DNA of 12,765 nt from JAUSEW01 sp964414015 (GCA_964414015.1 CAYPUE010000023.1:1-12765), one strand, 5' to 3'. Positions 1 through 7,357 are shown, numbered from the stretch's first letter. Numbers and translations are program-made. The notes: a model not told the origin generated them from the letters alone.

Positions 1-49
1 CTCTATTGATAACCTATTATTTTTAGTGTACTGTTAAATAAGCAAGAAA

Positions 50-607
50 ATGAGGAATGTAACGTTACGGGTATTGTTCTTATCTAACGGGATTTTTGTC
101 TTCGCAGACAGCTTGTTAGGCCCTTTATATGCTGTATTTGTTCAGAAATTCGCAGATGGAGTTTTAGCAATAAGTATATCCTGGACAACATTTCTTATTT
201 CAACCACGCTGTTCACGTTTTTAATTGCGCGCGTCGGCGACAAAATACGAAAAGACGACTTGCTTATGGCAAGTTTTATAATACGGGCAATTGTTTGGTT
301 AAGCTATATATTTGTAGGCAATATACTGCAATTAATAGCCCTGCAGATATTCTTGGGTATTGGCGAGGCTTTAGGATCACCGTCATTTGGTGCAATTTTC
401 GCAGAGCACATAGATAAAAATCATCACATAGAAGAATATGCTGATTGGAGATTAATCGCGAACATTGTTACTGCCGTAGGAACAATGCTGGGAGGAGTAA
501 TTGTCACAAGACTTGGTTTTGAATACTTATTCCTGGCAATGTCTTTACTTGCCATTGTTTCGTTTTTGGAGATTCTCCACAGATCGAAGAAAGTTGGAAT
601 AGCCTGA
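50..607 (+). CDS. half-size (six-helix) MFS-like membrane protein
   Basis: This 185-residue protein is almost entirely hydrophobic, with about six predicted membrane segments. A cytosolic-loop-like sequence ARVGDKIRKDD (about residues 60-70) follows the second helix, the position of the MFS signature loop (G-x-x-x-D-R/K type). The segment around GIGEALGSPSFGAIFAE (about 103-119) resembles the glycine-rich helix 4 of MFS carriers. Typical MFS carriers have 400 residues and twelve helices, so this is the N-terminal half only. It is not cut by the window: an in-frame stop (TAA at 35-37) precedes the start and a TGA at 605-607 ends it. No C-terminal half follows, because the next gene is on the opposite strand. 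It may work as a homodimer or be a remnant, and its substrate cannot be inferred. Start by the first in-frame ATG; no Shine-Dalgarno sequence is visible. Confidence 0.7.
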   Translation: MRNVTLRVLFLSNGIFVFADSLLGPLYAVFVQKFADGVLAISISWTTFLISTTLFTFLIARVGDKIRKDDLLMASFIIRAIVWLSYIFVGNILQLIALQIFLGIGEALGSPSFGAIFAEHIDKNHHIEEYADWRLIANIVTAVGTMLGGVIVTRLGFEYLFLAMSLLAIVSFLEILHRSKKVGIA

Positions 608-621
608 CGTTAGAAATATTC

Positions 622-1773
622 TTATCCAATGAAATAACCCTTTGAAAACAACATAAATAAAATGAATAGTAATGCTACGCTGATTATTGAATAAAAAATT
701 TTCAAAGCCTTATTTTCTAAAAGAGCAAGAGCGATAAAAATCGGGAAAAGCACCAAAACATATCTTGGAAGACCACTAAATGTACCCGTAGAGGCTGGAA
801 TAAGAAATGCTAATGCGGAAAATAAAATATATGAGAAACGCACTTTCTTTTTCCAGGCGATAAAAAGAAAAGCGCCTGCGAAAATAAATACGGAAATTTC
901 CAAAAGCGCTATCCACCATTCGTATTGTGCCGCCGAAACACTTGTGAGAATTTTGGCATATCTATATATTGTTTGCGGAAAAAGTATTATTGAGTTTACG
1001 GTTCTATTATTTTGTAAGTTGCCTTGCGCCTGAACGAAATATAAAGCATTCCCCCATTTGAAAAAATTAAATACCATATATGCTAGCAACCCTAAGGGGA
1101 CTAACAGCAGAGGCAAAATTTTCATTTTAAGAAAAGATTTTTCGCTTTTCATAAATTCATATAATAAAGCCGGAATTATGGCAATTCCTACAATCCGTGT
1201 TGCAGCAAGAAGAGCGCCGAATACGGAAGCTAAAAACCACTTTTTCTTTCTGGCAAAATAAAAACAAAGCAAAGTTAAGAGCAAAAATAGACTTTCTGAA
1301 TAGATAGTCGCGAAGAAAAAAGAAGTCGGAAAAACAAGCATAAGAATAATGCTTGAGAACGCTATATTTTTCTTATAATCAATTAGAATTAATTTATGCA
1401 TAGCGATAATTGCTAGAAAAAAATAAATAGAAACAAGAATTAGGGCGGTAAAATACTGCCGCGGATCAAATGGCAATCCCGCCACAGCGGGGCCAAAAAT
1501 TGAAGTTACAATTCTAATAGAAAGAGGAAAAAAGGGAAAAAAACCTGCGTTTATAGTGTAACCTTGTGCGGCAATAAGCAAATAATATATGCCGTCAAAA
1601 TTTCCCCACGGATATAAGAAAAGGTTGGCTATGGGACTGCTCTTATCTAAGAAATATAAAGTTAACGTATATCCGAAACCTTCTCTTGGATGTAAAAAAT
1701 AATTACTTACGATAAGAGGAATAAATAAAAATATTCTCCACGACAAAAACAACAAGATTAACCTTTTAATCAT
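622..1773 (-). CDS. PIG-V-like GT-C membrane glycosyltransferase
   Basis: A 383-residue polytopic membrane protein with roughly ten hydrophobic segments. Near the N-terminus it carries WGNFDGIYYLLIAAQGY (residues 56-72) followed by FFPFFPL (78-84). This matches the first-loop pattern of PIG-V/GT-C mannosyltransferases (W-D/N-x-x-h-Y-x-x-I-A-x-x-G-Y ... F-F-P-L-Y-P), in which an acidic residue, here Asp60, is catalytic. Family members use polyprenyl-phosphate-linked sugars and transfer them on the outer face of the membrane. Donor and acceptor cannot be read from the sequence; cell-envelope polysaccharide or protein glycosylation is plausible. It is convergent with the MFS-like gene (14-base spacer) and divergent from cysS. 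Its ATG lies 9 bases behind a TATAAT box, so the mRNA probably has almost no leader. Confidence 0.75.
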   Translation of the reverse strand: MIKRLILLFLSWRIFLFIPLIVSNYFLHPREGFGYTLTLYFLDKSSPIANLFLYPWGNFDGIYYLLIAAQGYTINAGFFPFFPLSIRIVTSIFGPAVAGLPFDPRQYFTALILVSIYFFLAIIAMHKLILIDYKKNIAFSSIILMLVFPTSFFFATIYSESLFLLLTLLCFYFARKKKWFLASVFGALLAATRIVGIAIIPALLYEFMKSEKSFLKMKILPLLLVPLGLLAYMVFNFFKWGNALYFVQAQGNLQNNRTVNSIILFPQTIYRYAKILTSVSAAQYEWWIALLEISVFIFAGAFLFIAWKKKVRFSYILFSALAFLIPASTGTFSGLPRYVLVLFPIFIALALLENKALKIFYSIISVALLFILFMLFSKGYFIG

Positions 1774-1782
1774 TTGGGATTA

Positions 1783-1788
1783 ATTATA
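1783..1788 (-). promoter_or_regulatory. -10 box of the GT-C gene
   Basis: On the minus strand TGTATAAT precedes the ATG of the glycosyltransferase, with 9 bases between TATAAT and the start codon. Transcription would begin at or within about 2 bases of the ATG, giving a leaderless message. The same TGTATAAT octamer stands before the glycoside hydrolase gene on the plus strand. Confidence 0.55.
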
Positions 1789-1796
1789 CATCAATA

Positions 1797-1805
1797 TGGT
1801 AAAAT
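1797..1805 (+). promoter_or_regulatory. extended -10 box of cysS
   Basis: TGG-TAAAAT is a TGn extended -10 element ending exactly 7 bases before the ATG at 1813. Transcription starting there would begin on the start codon. This supports 1813 as the start over the upstream TTG at 1774, which would lie upstream of the promoter. No good -35 hexamer is visible, which is common for extended -10 promoters. Confidence 0.55.
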
Positions 1806-1812
1806 AAATTTT

Positions 1813-2991
1813 ATGCTGAAAATATACAATTCGTTTTCCGGAAAAAAAGAAACCTTTTCTCCATTAACGGATAAAGAGGTAAAAATTTACGTCTGCGGTA
1901 TAACTCCATACGATACAACCCATCTTGGCCATGCTTTTGCATATATTTTTTACGATGTTCTCATAAGATACTTAACGTTTAAAGGATATAAAGTTACGTA
2001 TACGCAAAACGTAACCGACATCAATGACAGGGATAAAGATATTTTACAACGTGCGAAAGAACAGAATATTTCGTGGCAGAAACTGTCGGATTTTTGGACG
2101 AAACGTTTTTTGGATGACATGAAACGCCTTAATTGGATTATGCCCTCAAATTACCTGAAAGCTTCCGAAAATATTCCTTCAATGATAAATTTAATCCAAA
2201 AATTATTAGACAATGGTTTTGCTTACAAGAAAAATGGGAGTGTTTATTTTGATATTTCAAAGAAGAAAGATTTTGGAAAACTGTCTAAATTAAATAATTC
2301 GCAAATGCTAAAATTAGCTAAAGACTTTGACGAAGATATCGATAATCCCAACAAAAGACAACCTTTGGATATTACATTATGGAGGATGACTTCTCCAAAT
2401 CAAGCAAAACATATTCCCTCTTTCGAAAGCCCTTTTGGCAAAGGCCGGCCAGGCTGGCATATGGAATGTTCTGCAATGTCGATGTCTTCTCTGGGTGATC
2501 AAATCGACATCCATGGAGGAGGAATTGATCTTATTTATCCTCATCATGAAGCTGAAATTGCCCAATCGGAAGCAGCAAGCGGCAAAATACCTTTTGCCAA
2601 ATATTGGATACATACTGCTTCAGTTTCGTATCGAAAAAACAAAATGAGTAAATCCTTAGGCAATCTGCTGATGGTTTCTTCCCTTTTGAAGGGATACTCT
2701 GCCAATGCCATCAGATGGATGCTTCTTTCCCATCATTACAGAAAGCCTTGGGAATTCTATGAGAACGATATAGTCTTAGCCCAAAAAAATTGGACAATAA
2801 TTAAAAATACAGTAAAAGAAAATTCGAATAAGGATCCGAAGATTGACGAAGCTTACATGACTAAATTTATAAACTTAATAGATAATGATATAGATACTCC
2901 CGTCGTTCTTTCTTTGATTTTGGAAAAGCACAAAAATATATCAAAAAATTCCTTGAAACAAATTCTTCTCATTTTGGGTTTTATAATTTAA
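1813..2991 (+). CDS. cysS: cysteine--tRNA ligase lacking the C-terminal domain
   Basis: Class I aminoacyl-tRNA synthetase, cytosolic, charging tRNA-Cys with cysteine. Counting from the ATG at 1813 (392 residues), it has HLGH (37-40, the HIGH motif) and KMSKS (277-281). The zinc ligands are those expected for CysS: Cys28 (VCGIT), Cys219 (ECSAM), His244/His245 and Glu248 (HHEAEIAQSEA). E. coli CysS has 461 residues; here the protein stops near the end of the helical bundle (LILGFII), so the anticodon-binding domain is missing. The motif CGITPYDTTHLGHA, the segment GKGRPGWHMECSA and the short C-terminus also resemble MshC, the mycothiol-pathway cysteine ligase related to CysS, but Glu248 favours CysS. 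An in-frame TTG at 1774 would add 13 residues; the promoter position and family alignment favour 1813. Confidence 0.85.
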   Translation: MLKIYNSFSGKKETFSPLTDKEVKIYVCGITPYDTTHLGHAFAYIFYDVLIRYLTFKGYKVTYTQNVTDINDRDKDILQRAKEQNISWQKLSDFWTKRFLDDMKRLNWIMPSNYLKASENIPSMINLIQKLLDNGFAYKKNGSVYFDISKKKDFGKLSKLNNSQMLKLAKDFDEDIDNPNKRQPLDITLWRMTSPNQAKHIPSFESPFGKGRPGWHMECSAMSMSSLGDQIDIHGGGIDLIYPHHEAEIAQSEAASGKIPFAKYWIHTASVSYRKNKMSKSLGNLLMVSSLLKGYSANAIRWMLLSHHYRKPWEFYENDIVLAQKNWTIIKNTVKENSNKDPKIDEAYMTKFINLIDNDIDTPVVLSLILEKHKNISKNSLKQILLILGFII

Positions 2992-3013
2992 ACTTCTGCT
3001 GGCTTTGCGGGTG

Positions 3014-3019
3014 TATAAT
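3014..3019 (+). promoter_or_regulatory. -10 box of the glycoside hydrolase gene
   Basis: TATAAT preceded directly by TG ends exactly 7 bases before the ATG at 3027, the spacing expected if transcription starts on the start codon. No Shine-Dalgarno sequence lies in the 35-base spacer after cysS, which fits a leaderless message. Confidence 0.6.
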
Positions 3020-3026
3020 AGATTGC

Positions 3027-4345
3027 ATGAAAAAATTAATTTTAGCTGCGGTTTTTGCTGTTATAATAACCATCTTGAATGTTGATATGGCAAGCGCAGT
3101 AGTTGATCCTCTCATAAGCCAAAACAATAAATTTGGTATTCACATTTTGTTTCCATCCGAAATTGACGATGCATCACGCCTGGTTAATTCAAGTGGCGGA
3201 GATTGGGGTTATGTAACTATTCCTATTCAAGCAGGAGATAGAGATTTAGCCAAATGGCAGAAATTTATGGATAAAGCAGGAATTCTCCATCTTATACCCA
3301 TAATTCGTCTTGCTACTGCCGGAGATTATTTCCAAACAAAATCTTGGCAAAAACCTACATATGGGGAAATCGTTGATTTCGCCAACTTCCTTAACTCTTT
3401 AGAATGGCCTACCAAAAATAGATACGTTGTCGTATTTAATGAACCCAACAGGAATGATGAATGGGGCGGTAATTCAAGCCCGCAGGAGTATGCTCGAATA
3501 CTTGATTTTGCCGCATCTGCATTCAAATCAAGAAATCAGGATTTTTTTATCATCTCGGCAGGACTGGATAATGCTGCGGCAGATTCTAAAGAAAGCGTAA
3601 ACGAATACACGTTTTTAAAAAAAATGTCGGATGAGAATCCTAATATATTTAGTGCAATAGACGGATTTGCAAGTCATGCTTACCCTAATCCCGGATTTTC
3701 TCAAAGTCCCAAAAGCAACAGCCTTACAGGCGTAACAAGTTTCAGGTATGAGAGAGACATGATTTATGGCATATCAGGAAGAATGCTGCCTATATTTATT
3801 ACGGAAACAGGCTGGTCCAAAAACAAAATTTCGGATAAATTAGCTGCCTCTTATTATAAAGAGGCATTTGCAAATGCCTGGGCAGATAATGCTATCGTAA
3901 CGGTTACTCCGTTTTTATTTAGCGCTCAAGCTGAACCATTCTCACAATTCTCTTTTCTAGATAAAAACAATAATCCCAACGAAGAATATAAATCTTTCCA
4001 GGCAATTCCTAAAAATAAAGGACTGCCAATATTACCGGAAAAATTACTGGCTCAAAATAATCAAAATCTTCAAGAAGAAAATCTGGCAAAAAAGAGATTT
4101 CTACACGAAGATGCAGGTAGCGTACCTGCGATATACGCGTCGGAGCTTAATATAATTAAATCGTTCATGAAGTGGCTTTTTAGAANNNNNNNNNNNNNNN
4201 NNNNNNNNNNNNNNNNNNNNNNNNNNNNNNNNNNNNNNNNNNNNNNNNNNNNNNNNNNNNNNNNNNNNNNNNNNNNNNNNNNNNNATATACGCGTCGGAG
4301 CTTAATATAATTAAATCGTTCATGAAGTGGCTTTTTAGAATATGA
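3027..4345 (+). CDS. secreted clan GH-A-like glycoside hydrolase (interrupted by assembly gap)
   Basis: The protein begins with a signal peptide (MKKLILAAVF..., hydrophobic core, ASA at 22-24 before VVDP), so it is exported. The body reads as a TIM-barrel hydrolase of clan GH-A: VFNEPN (136-141) gives the Asn-Glu acid/base pair with Glu139, and FITETGWS (257-264) gives the nucleophile Glu260, 121 residues later. SHAYPNP (216-222) fits a substrate-loop position. Substrate and GH family number are not clear; GH39/GH5/GH17-like folds are candidates. A 100-N gap interrupts the gene at codon 387. The gap length is not a multiple of three, so direct translation goes out of frame and gives a false C-terminus. 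Removing the gap and one of the two 55-base copies gives a complete 387-residue protein ending FMKWLFRI, with TGA at 4343-4345 overlapping the next ATG. The tail (about 335-387) is a linker with no recognised domain. Confidence 0.75.
4113..4129. repeat. GC-rich perfect hairpin in the hydrolase C-terminal linker
   Basis: GCAGGTA-GCG-TACCTGC is a 7-base perfect inverted repeat with a 3-base loop, richer in GC than its surroundings. It lies in frame (encoding about DAGSVPA) in the linker after the catalytic domain, two bases before the duplicated gap flank. No T-run follows, so it is not a classical terminator. Confidence 0.55.
4131..4185 (+). repeat. 55-base duplicated gap flank, left copy
   Basis: This 55-base stretch, from ATATACGCGTCGG to GGCTTTTTAGAA, is identical to 4286-4340. 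It ends at the first N of the gap. It encodes the end of the hydrolase (YASELNIIKSFMKWLFR). Confidence 0.95.
4186..4285. other. assembly gap of exactly 100 N
   Basis: Exactly 100 undetermined bases, the conventional length for a gap of unknown size. Because the two sides end in the same 55 bases, this is probably two contigs that overlap and were scaffolded instead of merged. The true gap would then be minus 55 bases. Confidence 0.98.
4286..4340 (+). repeat. 55-base duplicated gap flank, right copy
   Basis: Identical to 4131-4185. In this copy the hydrolase frame continues AGA-ATA-TGA (4337-4345) and ends, with the stop overlapping the ATG at 4342. Confidence 0.95.
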
Positions 4346-4857
4346 ATAAACCTTCAGATAATTTATTGCAGAGTTTTACTCACGGAGTTTTAAAAATAGA
4401 AGAAGCAATAAAGACGATAAAAACGTTTCTTGAGGAAGACCCGAATGCCACGTACAGCCTGGTTATTGGGACTGACTCGAGAGAAAAAAATGGATACGGA
4501 AAAAATAGAACTCATATTAATCTTGTAACTGCGATTTTGGTGCACCGCCAAGGATTCGGAGGAAAGTATTTCTGGAAAAGCAAAGAGATTTCAGACATTC
4601 ATAGCTTAAGAGAGAAAATTTACGCCGAAACAATGAGCTCTCTTACGTTTGCCACAGACTTTGTTCCCCTTCTTAAGAAAAGTCTAAACGGGCATTCTCC
4701 GCGCTATAATCTTGAAATCCATATTGATGTTGGAGAACATGGGGATACCCGTGATATGATAAAAGAAGTGGTAGGAATGGTAACGGGGAATGGATTCGTT
4801 GCCAAGACCAAACCGGAAGCTTATGGCGCATCATACGTTGCGGATAAACATACCTAA
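4342..4857 (+). CDS. YkuK/DUF458 family RNase H-like protein
   Basis: 171 residues matching the DUF458 family (B. subtilis YkuK), predicted to have an RNase H-like fold. Visible family blocks are VIGTDSRE (41-48), with the acidic position expected at the end of strand 1; EIHIDVGEHGDTRDMI (125-140); and the C-terminal block GFVAKTKPEAYGASYVADKHT (151-171). Length is normal for the family. The biochemical role is unproven; a nuclease acting on RNA/DNA is only inferred from the fold. Its ATG overlaps the hydrolase stop as ATGA once the gap is collapsed, and the metallopeptidase follows after 3 bases, so the genes are probably co-transcribed. No Shine-Dalgarno sequence is visible. Confidence 0.8.
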   Translation: MNKPSDNLLQSFTHGVLKIEEAIKTIKTFLEEDPNATYSLVIGTDSREKNGYGKNRTHINLVTAILVHRQGFGGKYFWKSKEISDIHSLREKIYAETMSSLTFATDFVPLLKKSLNGHSPRYNLEIHIDVGEHGDTRDMIKEVVGMVTGNGFVAKTKPEAYGASYVADKHT

Positions 4858-4860
4858 TTC

Positions 4861-5295
4861 ATGTTAAAAGTTAAAAGTTCCGCCAAAAGCGAGGCTCGCC
4901 AAAGGCGGCAAAAGTCAAAACTTGGTTGGGAGAAAGCAGGAGAAGTTAAAAAAGATATAAAGGAGATTCTTGATGTTTTGGATTTGTCTCATATTGATAT
5001 GTCAAGGATTTTCTGTTACAGAACAAGCGGTTCGAAATCAAGATCCTATGCGAGAATTTGGTCGTTTCCTAAAATTTTCCAAACAGTTCTTGATATAAAA
5101 CCTGCATATGTAATTGAAGTGTTATCCAAACATTTCGACAAACTTAATGATGACGAAAAGAAAAAAGTATTAATTCATGAGCTCTTGCACATCCCAAAAA
5201 ATTTTTCCGGTGCGCTTCTTCCGCATAGAAATAGAAGCCGTCATATCGGTTCGCTCGTAAATAAATTATTTGAAGAATACAAGAATAAAGTATGA
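4861..5295 (+). CDS. putative HExxH metallopeptidase with inserted palindrome
   Basis: 144 residues. VLIHELLHIP (103-112) is a zincin HExxH motif (His106, Glu107, His110), with His122 and His128 downstream as possible third ligands. The block RTSGSKSRSYARIWSFPKIFQ (54-74) and the HELLHIP motif with a C-terminal His-containing tail match the 'putative phage metallopeptidase' family, found in archaea, bacteria and phages; its substrate is unknown. The family core seems to begin at about LGWEKAGEV (21-29). Before it lies a basic segment (SAKSEARQRRQKSK) encoded by a GC-rich palindromic insertion at 4880-4908. The ATG at 4861 is used because no other in-frame start codon precedes the core. Its stop overlaps the holA start (ATGA at 5292-5295). 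Confidence 0.75.
   Translation: MLKVKSSAKSEARQRRQKSKLGWEKAGEVKKDIKEILDVLDLSHIDMSRIFCYRTSGSKSRSYARIWSFPKIFQTVLDIKPAYVIEVLSKHFDKLNDDEKKKVLIHELLHIPKNFSGALLPHRNRSRHIGSLVNKLFEEYKNKV
4880..4908. repeat. in-frame nested GC-rich palindrome
   Basis: The outer arms CCGCC (4880-4884) and GGCGG (4904-4908) enclose an inner palindrome GCGAG-G-CTCGC (4889-4899), separated by A-rich internal loops. The stretch is far richer in GC than the gene around it and encodes part of a basic N-terminal segment (SAKSEARQRR). It looks like a small palindromic element inserted in frame. Flanking AAAAGT-type direct repeats (for example TTAAAAG twice at about 4865-4877) are low-complexity and do not prove a target duplication. 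Confidence 0.6.
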
Positions 5296-5984
5296 TTATC
5301 ATCATTCACGGAGATGACATAGCAGCATCTAGAAAATATTTTCAGGAGCAAAAAGAAAACATCAGGGAGTTTGTTGTTTTAGACACAGAAGCAGTTTTAT
5401 CTGATTTTGCCCAAAACTTGAGCGGTTCGGCACTTTTTAACGATACGAAAACTATCTTTATTGAAAACTTTTTCTCCAAAGCCGGAAAACTGGATACCAA
5501 CGCTAAGGAAATTATAGAGTTCGTAAATCAGCATGAAAAAGACGCCAAATTATTTTTTTGGGAGAGAAAAGAAATTTCCAAAAGGACACTTTCTTTATTT
5601 AAAAATGCGCTTGTAAAAACTTTTAAAATTCCCCAGGCTATTTTCTTATTTCTGGATTCATTAAAACCCAGCATTGGTATAAGGGCAATTGATTTATTCC
5701 ATCAAGCATTGCGGGCATCTGAACCGGAAATTCTGCTTTTTATGTTAGTTAGGCAATTTAGATTTTTAATCGCGGTCTCAAACAAATCAAAAGCTTCCAT
5801 AGAAGAGTTATCGCGTTTAGCGCCTTGGCAGGAAGGCAAATTCAAAAGACAAGCAAGTTATTTTTCAAAAGAGAAATTAAAGGATATCTACGAAAAACTT
5901 TACAAGATAGACCTTGCTCAAAAAACAGGAACTTCATCTTTATCTCTTATCCAATCCATTGACTTTTTTCTGCTTGGAATATAA
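5292..5984 (+). CDS. holA: short DNA polymerase III delta subunit (HolA-like)
   Basis: 230 residues. The delta subunit opens and loads the beta clamp as part of the clamp loader. The N-terminus (MIIIIHGDDIAASRKYFQE) fits the start of the delta fold. The C-terminal part carries the best match: LFMLVRQFRFLIAVSNKSK (about residues 149-167), the delta L-x-x-Q-F-R-L-L helix, then a basic helical pair and a final YKIDLAQKTG...SLIQSIDFFLL (198-228), typical of the delta collar domain. E. coli HolA has 343 residues, so the middle is strongly reduced; short deltas are common in small genomes. It overlaps the metallopeptidase gene by 4 bases (ATGA). The call rests on motif pattern rather than strong identity. 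Confidence 0.7.
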   Translation: MIIIIHGDDIAASRKYFQEQKENIREFVVLDTEAVLSDFAQNLSGSALFNDTKTIFIENFFSKAGKLDTNAKEIIEFVNQHEKDAKLFFWERKEISKRTLSLFKNALVKTFKIPQAIFLFLDSLKPSIGIRAIDLFHQALRASEPEILLFMLVRQFRFLIAVSNKSKASIEELSRLAPWQEGKFKRQASYFSKEKLKDIYEKLYKIDLAQKTGTSSLSLIQSIDFFLLGI

Positions 5985-5985
5985 G
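5959..5985 (+). promoter_or_regulatory. possible internal promoter for the phosphomutase gene
   Basis: TTGACT (5959-5964), a 15-base spacer and TATAAG (5980-5985) lie at the end of holA, and the ATG at 5994 follows after 8 bases. The short spacer and imperfect -10 make this weak, but the -10-to-ATG distance matches the leaderless pattern of neighbouring genes. Confidence 0.3.
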
Positions 5986-5993
5986 ATATTCTA

Positions 5994-7352
5994 ATGAAAA
6001 TTAATAAAGATATTTTCAAATCATACGACGTAAGAGGAATATATCCAAAAGATTTCAACGAAGAAATCGCCTACAAAATAGTCCAGTCGTATGTTAAATT
6101 ATTTAAACCAAAGAAAGTTGTTTTAGGCAGAGATGTTAGGGCTTCAGGACAAAGTCTTTTTAAATCATGTTTAAATGCTTTTATAGACGCAGGTGTCAAC
6201 GTAATTGACATTGGAGTAGTTTCAACAGATGAATTCTATTTTGCTGTAGGAAGTCTTCCTGTTGACGGGGGAATTACGGTTTCTGCATCCCATAACCCTC
6301 GCGAATGGAATGGGCTAAACTTTTGCAATAAAGGCGCAGAGCCAATTTCATCAGAAAATGGACTAATGAAAATAAGAGAAGAAACTGTAGGAGATTGGGA
6401 TAAATTATCCTCAAAGAAAAAAGGTAAAGTCGAAAAAAAAGACGTCTCCGAAGAGTTTCTCAAAACCGCTGTTTCCTTTATCGATAAGAATTTGTTAAAG
6501 CCCGTTAAGATTGTGGCAAATGCTAATTTTGGAGTTGATGTTGTTCTACTGAATAAAGCTAAATCAATGTTCAACCTACCTATCAAAGTTATTTCTCTTA
6601 ACGGAACGCCGGACGGAACATTTCCTAAAGGACCGCCAAACCCCCTACTTGCCGAAAACAGAAAGGAATTTCTGGATTTAATTCTTCAAGAGAACGCAGA
6701 CTTAGGTGTTTCATGGGATGCTGACGGAGACAGATGTTTTTTTGCTGATGAAAAAGGAAATTTTATTGAAGGATACTTCATTACTGCCGTAATAGCAAAA
6801 GAGATGCTAAGAAAATACCCAAAATCTAAAATAATTATAGATCCAAGACTTACTTGGGCAACATCGGAAGAAATTCGCAACTCGGGAGGAACACCTGTTA
6901 TAAGCAAACCAGGCATGACTATCATCGCCGCCAAAATGAAGAAAGAAAATGCTGTATTCGGAGGCGAGATGTCTTCGCACTTTTACTTTAAGGACAATTT
7001 CTACCGCGACAACGGGATTATCCCGCTTTTTATTATTTTGGAAATGATGGCTAAATATAAACAAAAACTTTCCAGCCTTGTATGTCCATACACGTCGAGA
7101 TATTTTATATCCGGAGAAATAAATTTTGAAACAGAGAGAAAGGATGAAATCCTAAAGGCTATTGAAGAAAAATATAATGACGGAAAAAAAGAGCATATAG
7201 ACGGATTGTCCGTTGAATATAAATCATGGAGGTTTAACTTGCGAAAATCTAATACAGAACCCTTACTTAGGCTAAACCTAGAGGCTTTATCAAAACACGA
7301 AATGGAAGAGAAAAGAGATGAACTCGTCAATTATATAAAGAGCTTTTTCTAG
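5994..7352 (+). CDS. manB: phosphomannomutase/phosphoglucomutase
   Basis: 452 residues, an alpha-D-phosphohexomutase interconverting hexose 6- and 1-phosphates (mannose or glucose) in the cytosol, feeding nucleotide-sugar synthesis. All four signatures are present: TVSASHNP (95-102) with the phosphoserine Ser99; the metal loop DADGDR (242-247); the sugar-binding loop GGEMSSHFYF (323-332); and the phosphate-binding loop RKSNTEP (417-423). The SNTEP loop and the normal length point to PMM/PGM rather than phosphoglucosamine mutase (GlmM). It follows holA by 9 bases and precedes the PEP-synthase-like gene by 41 bases. Along with the GT-C gene in this window it may serve envelope glycosylation, which is inference. 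Start by the first ATG; no Shine-Dalgarno sequence. Confidence 0.9.
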   Translation: MKINKDIFKSYDVRGIYPKDFNEEIAYKIVQSYVKLFKPKKVVLGRDVRASGQSLFKSCLNAFIDAGVNVIDIGVVSTDEFYFAVGSLPVDGGITVSASHNPREWNGLNFCNKGAEPISSENGLMKIREETVGDWDKLSSKKKGKVEKKDVSEEFLKTAVSFIDKNLLKPVKIVANANFGVDVVLLNKAKSMFNLPIKVISLNGTPDGTFPKGPPNPLLAENRKEFLDLILQENADLGVSWDADGDRCFFADEKGNFIEGYFITAVIAKEMLRKYPKSKIIIDPRLTWATSEEIRNSGGTPVISKPGMTIIAAKMKKENAVFGGEMSSHFYFKDNFYRDNGIIPLFIILEMMAKYKQKLSSLVCPYTSRYFISGEINFETERKDEILKAIEEKYNDGKKEHIDGLSVEYKSWRFNLRKSNTEPLLRLNLEALSKHEMEEKRDELVNYIKSFF

Positions 7353-7357
7353 TCTTC

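Noticed and set aside
1774..1812. TTG start giving 13 extra residues on CysS
   Set aside because: The extra residues do not look like the family's N-terminus, and the TTG lies upstream of the extended -10 box that ends 7 bases before the ATG at 1813.
4113..4129. Hairpin as a transcription terminator
   Set aside because: It is inside a coding frame and no T-run follows.
4286..4310. Continuation of the hydrolase reading frame beyond the gap (YTRRSLI)
   Set aside because: The 100-N gap shifts the frame. This tail is the duplicated 55-base flank read in the wrong frame.
6236..7330. Several long antisense open frames opposite the phosphomutase
   Set aside because: They lie wholly inside a gene with all four phosphohexomutase signatures and have no recognisable product; they are shadows of its codon use.
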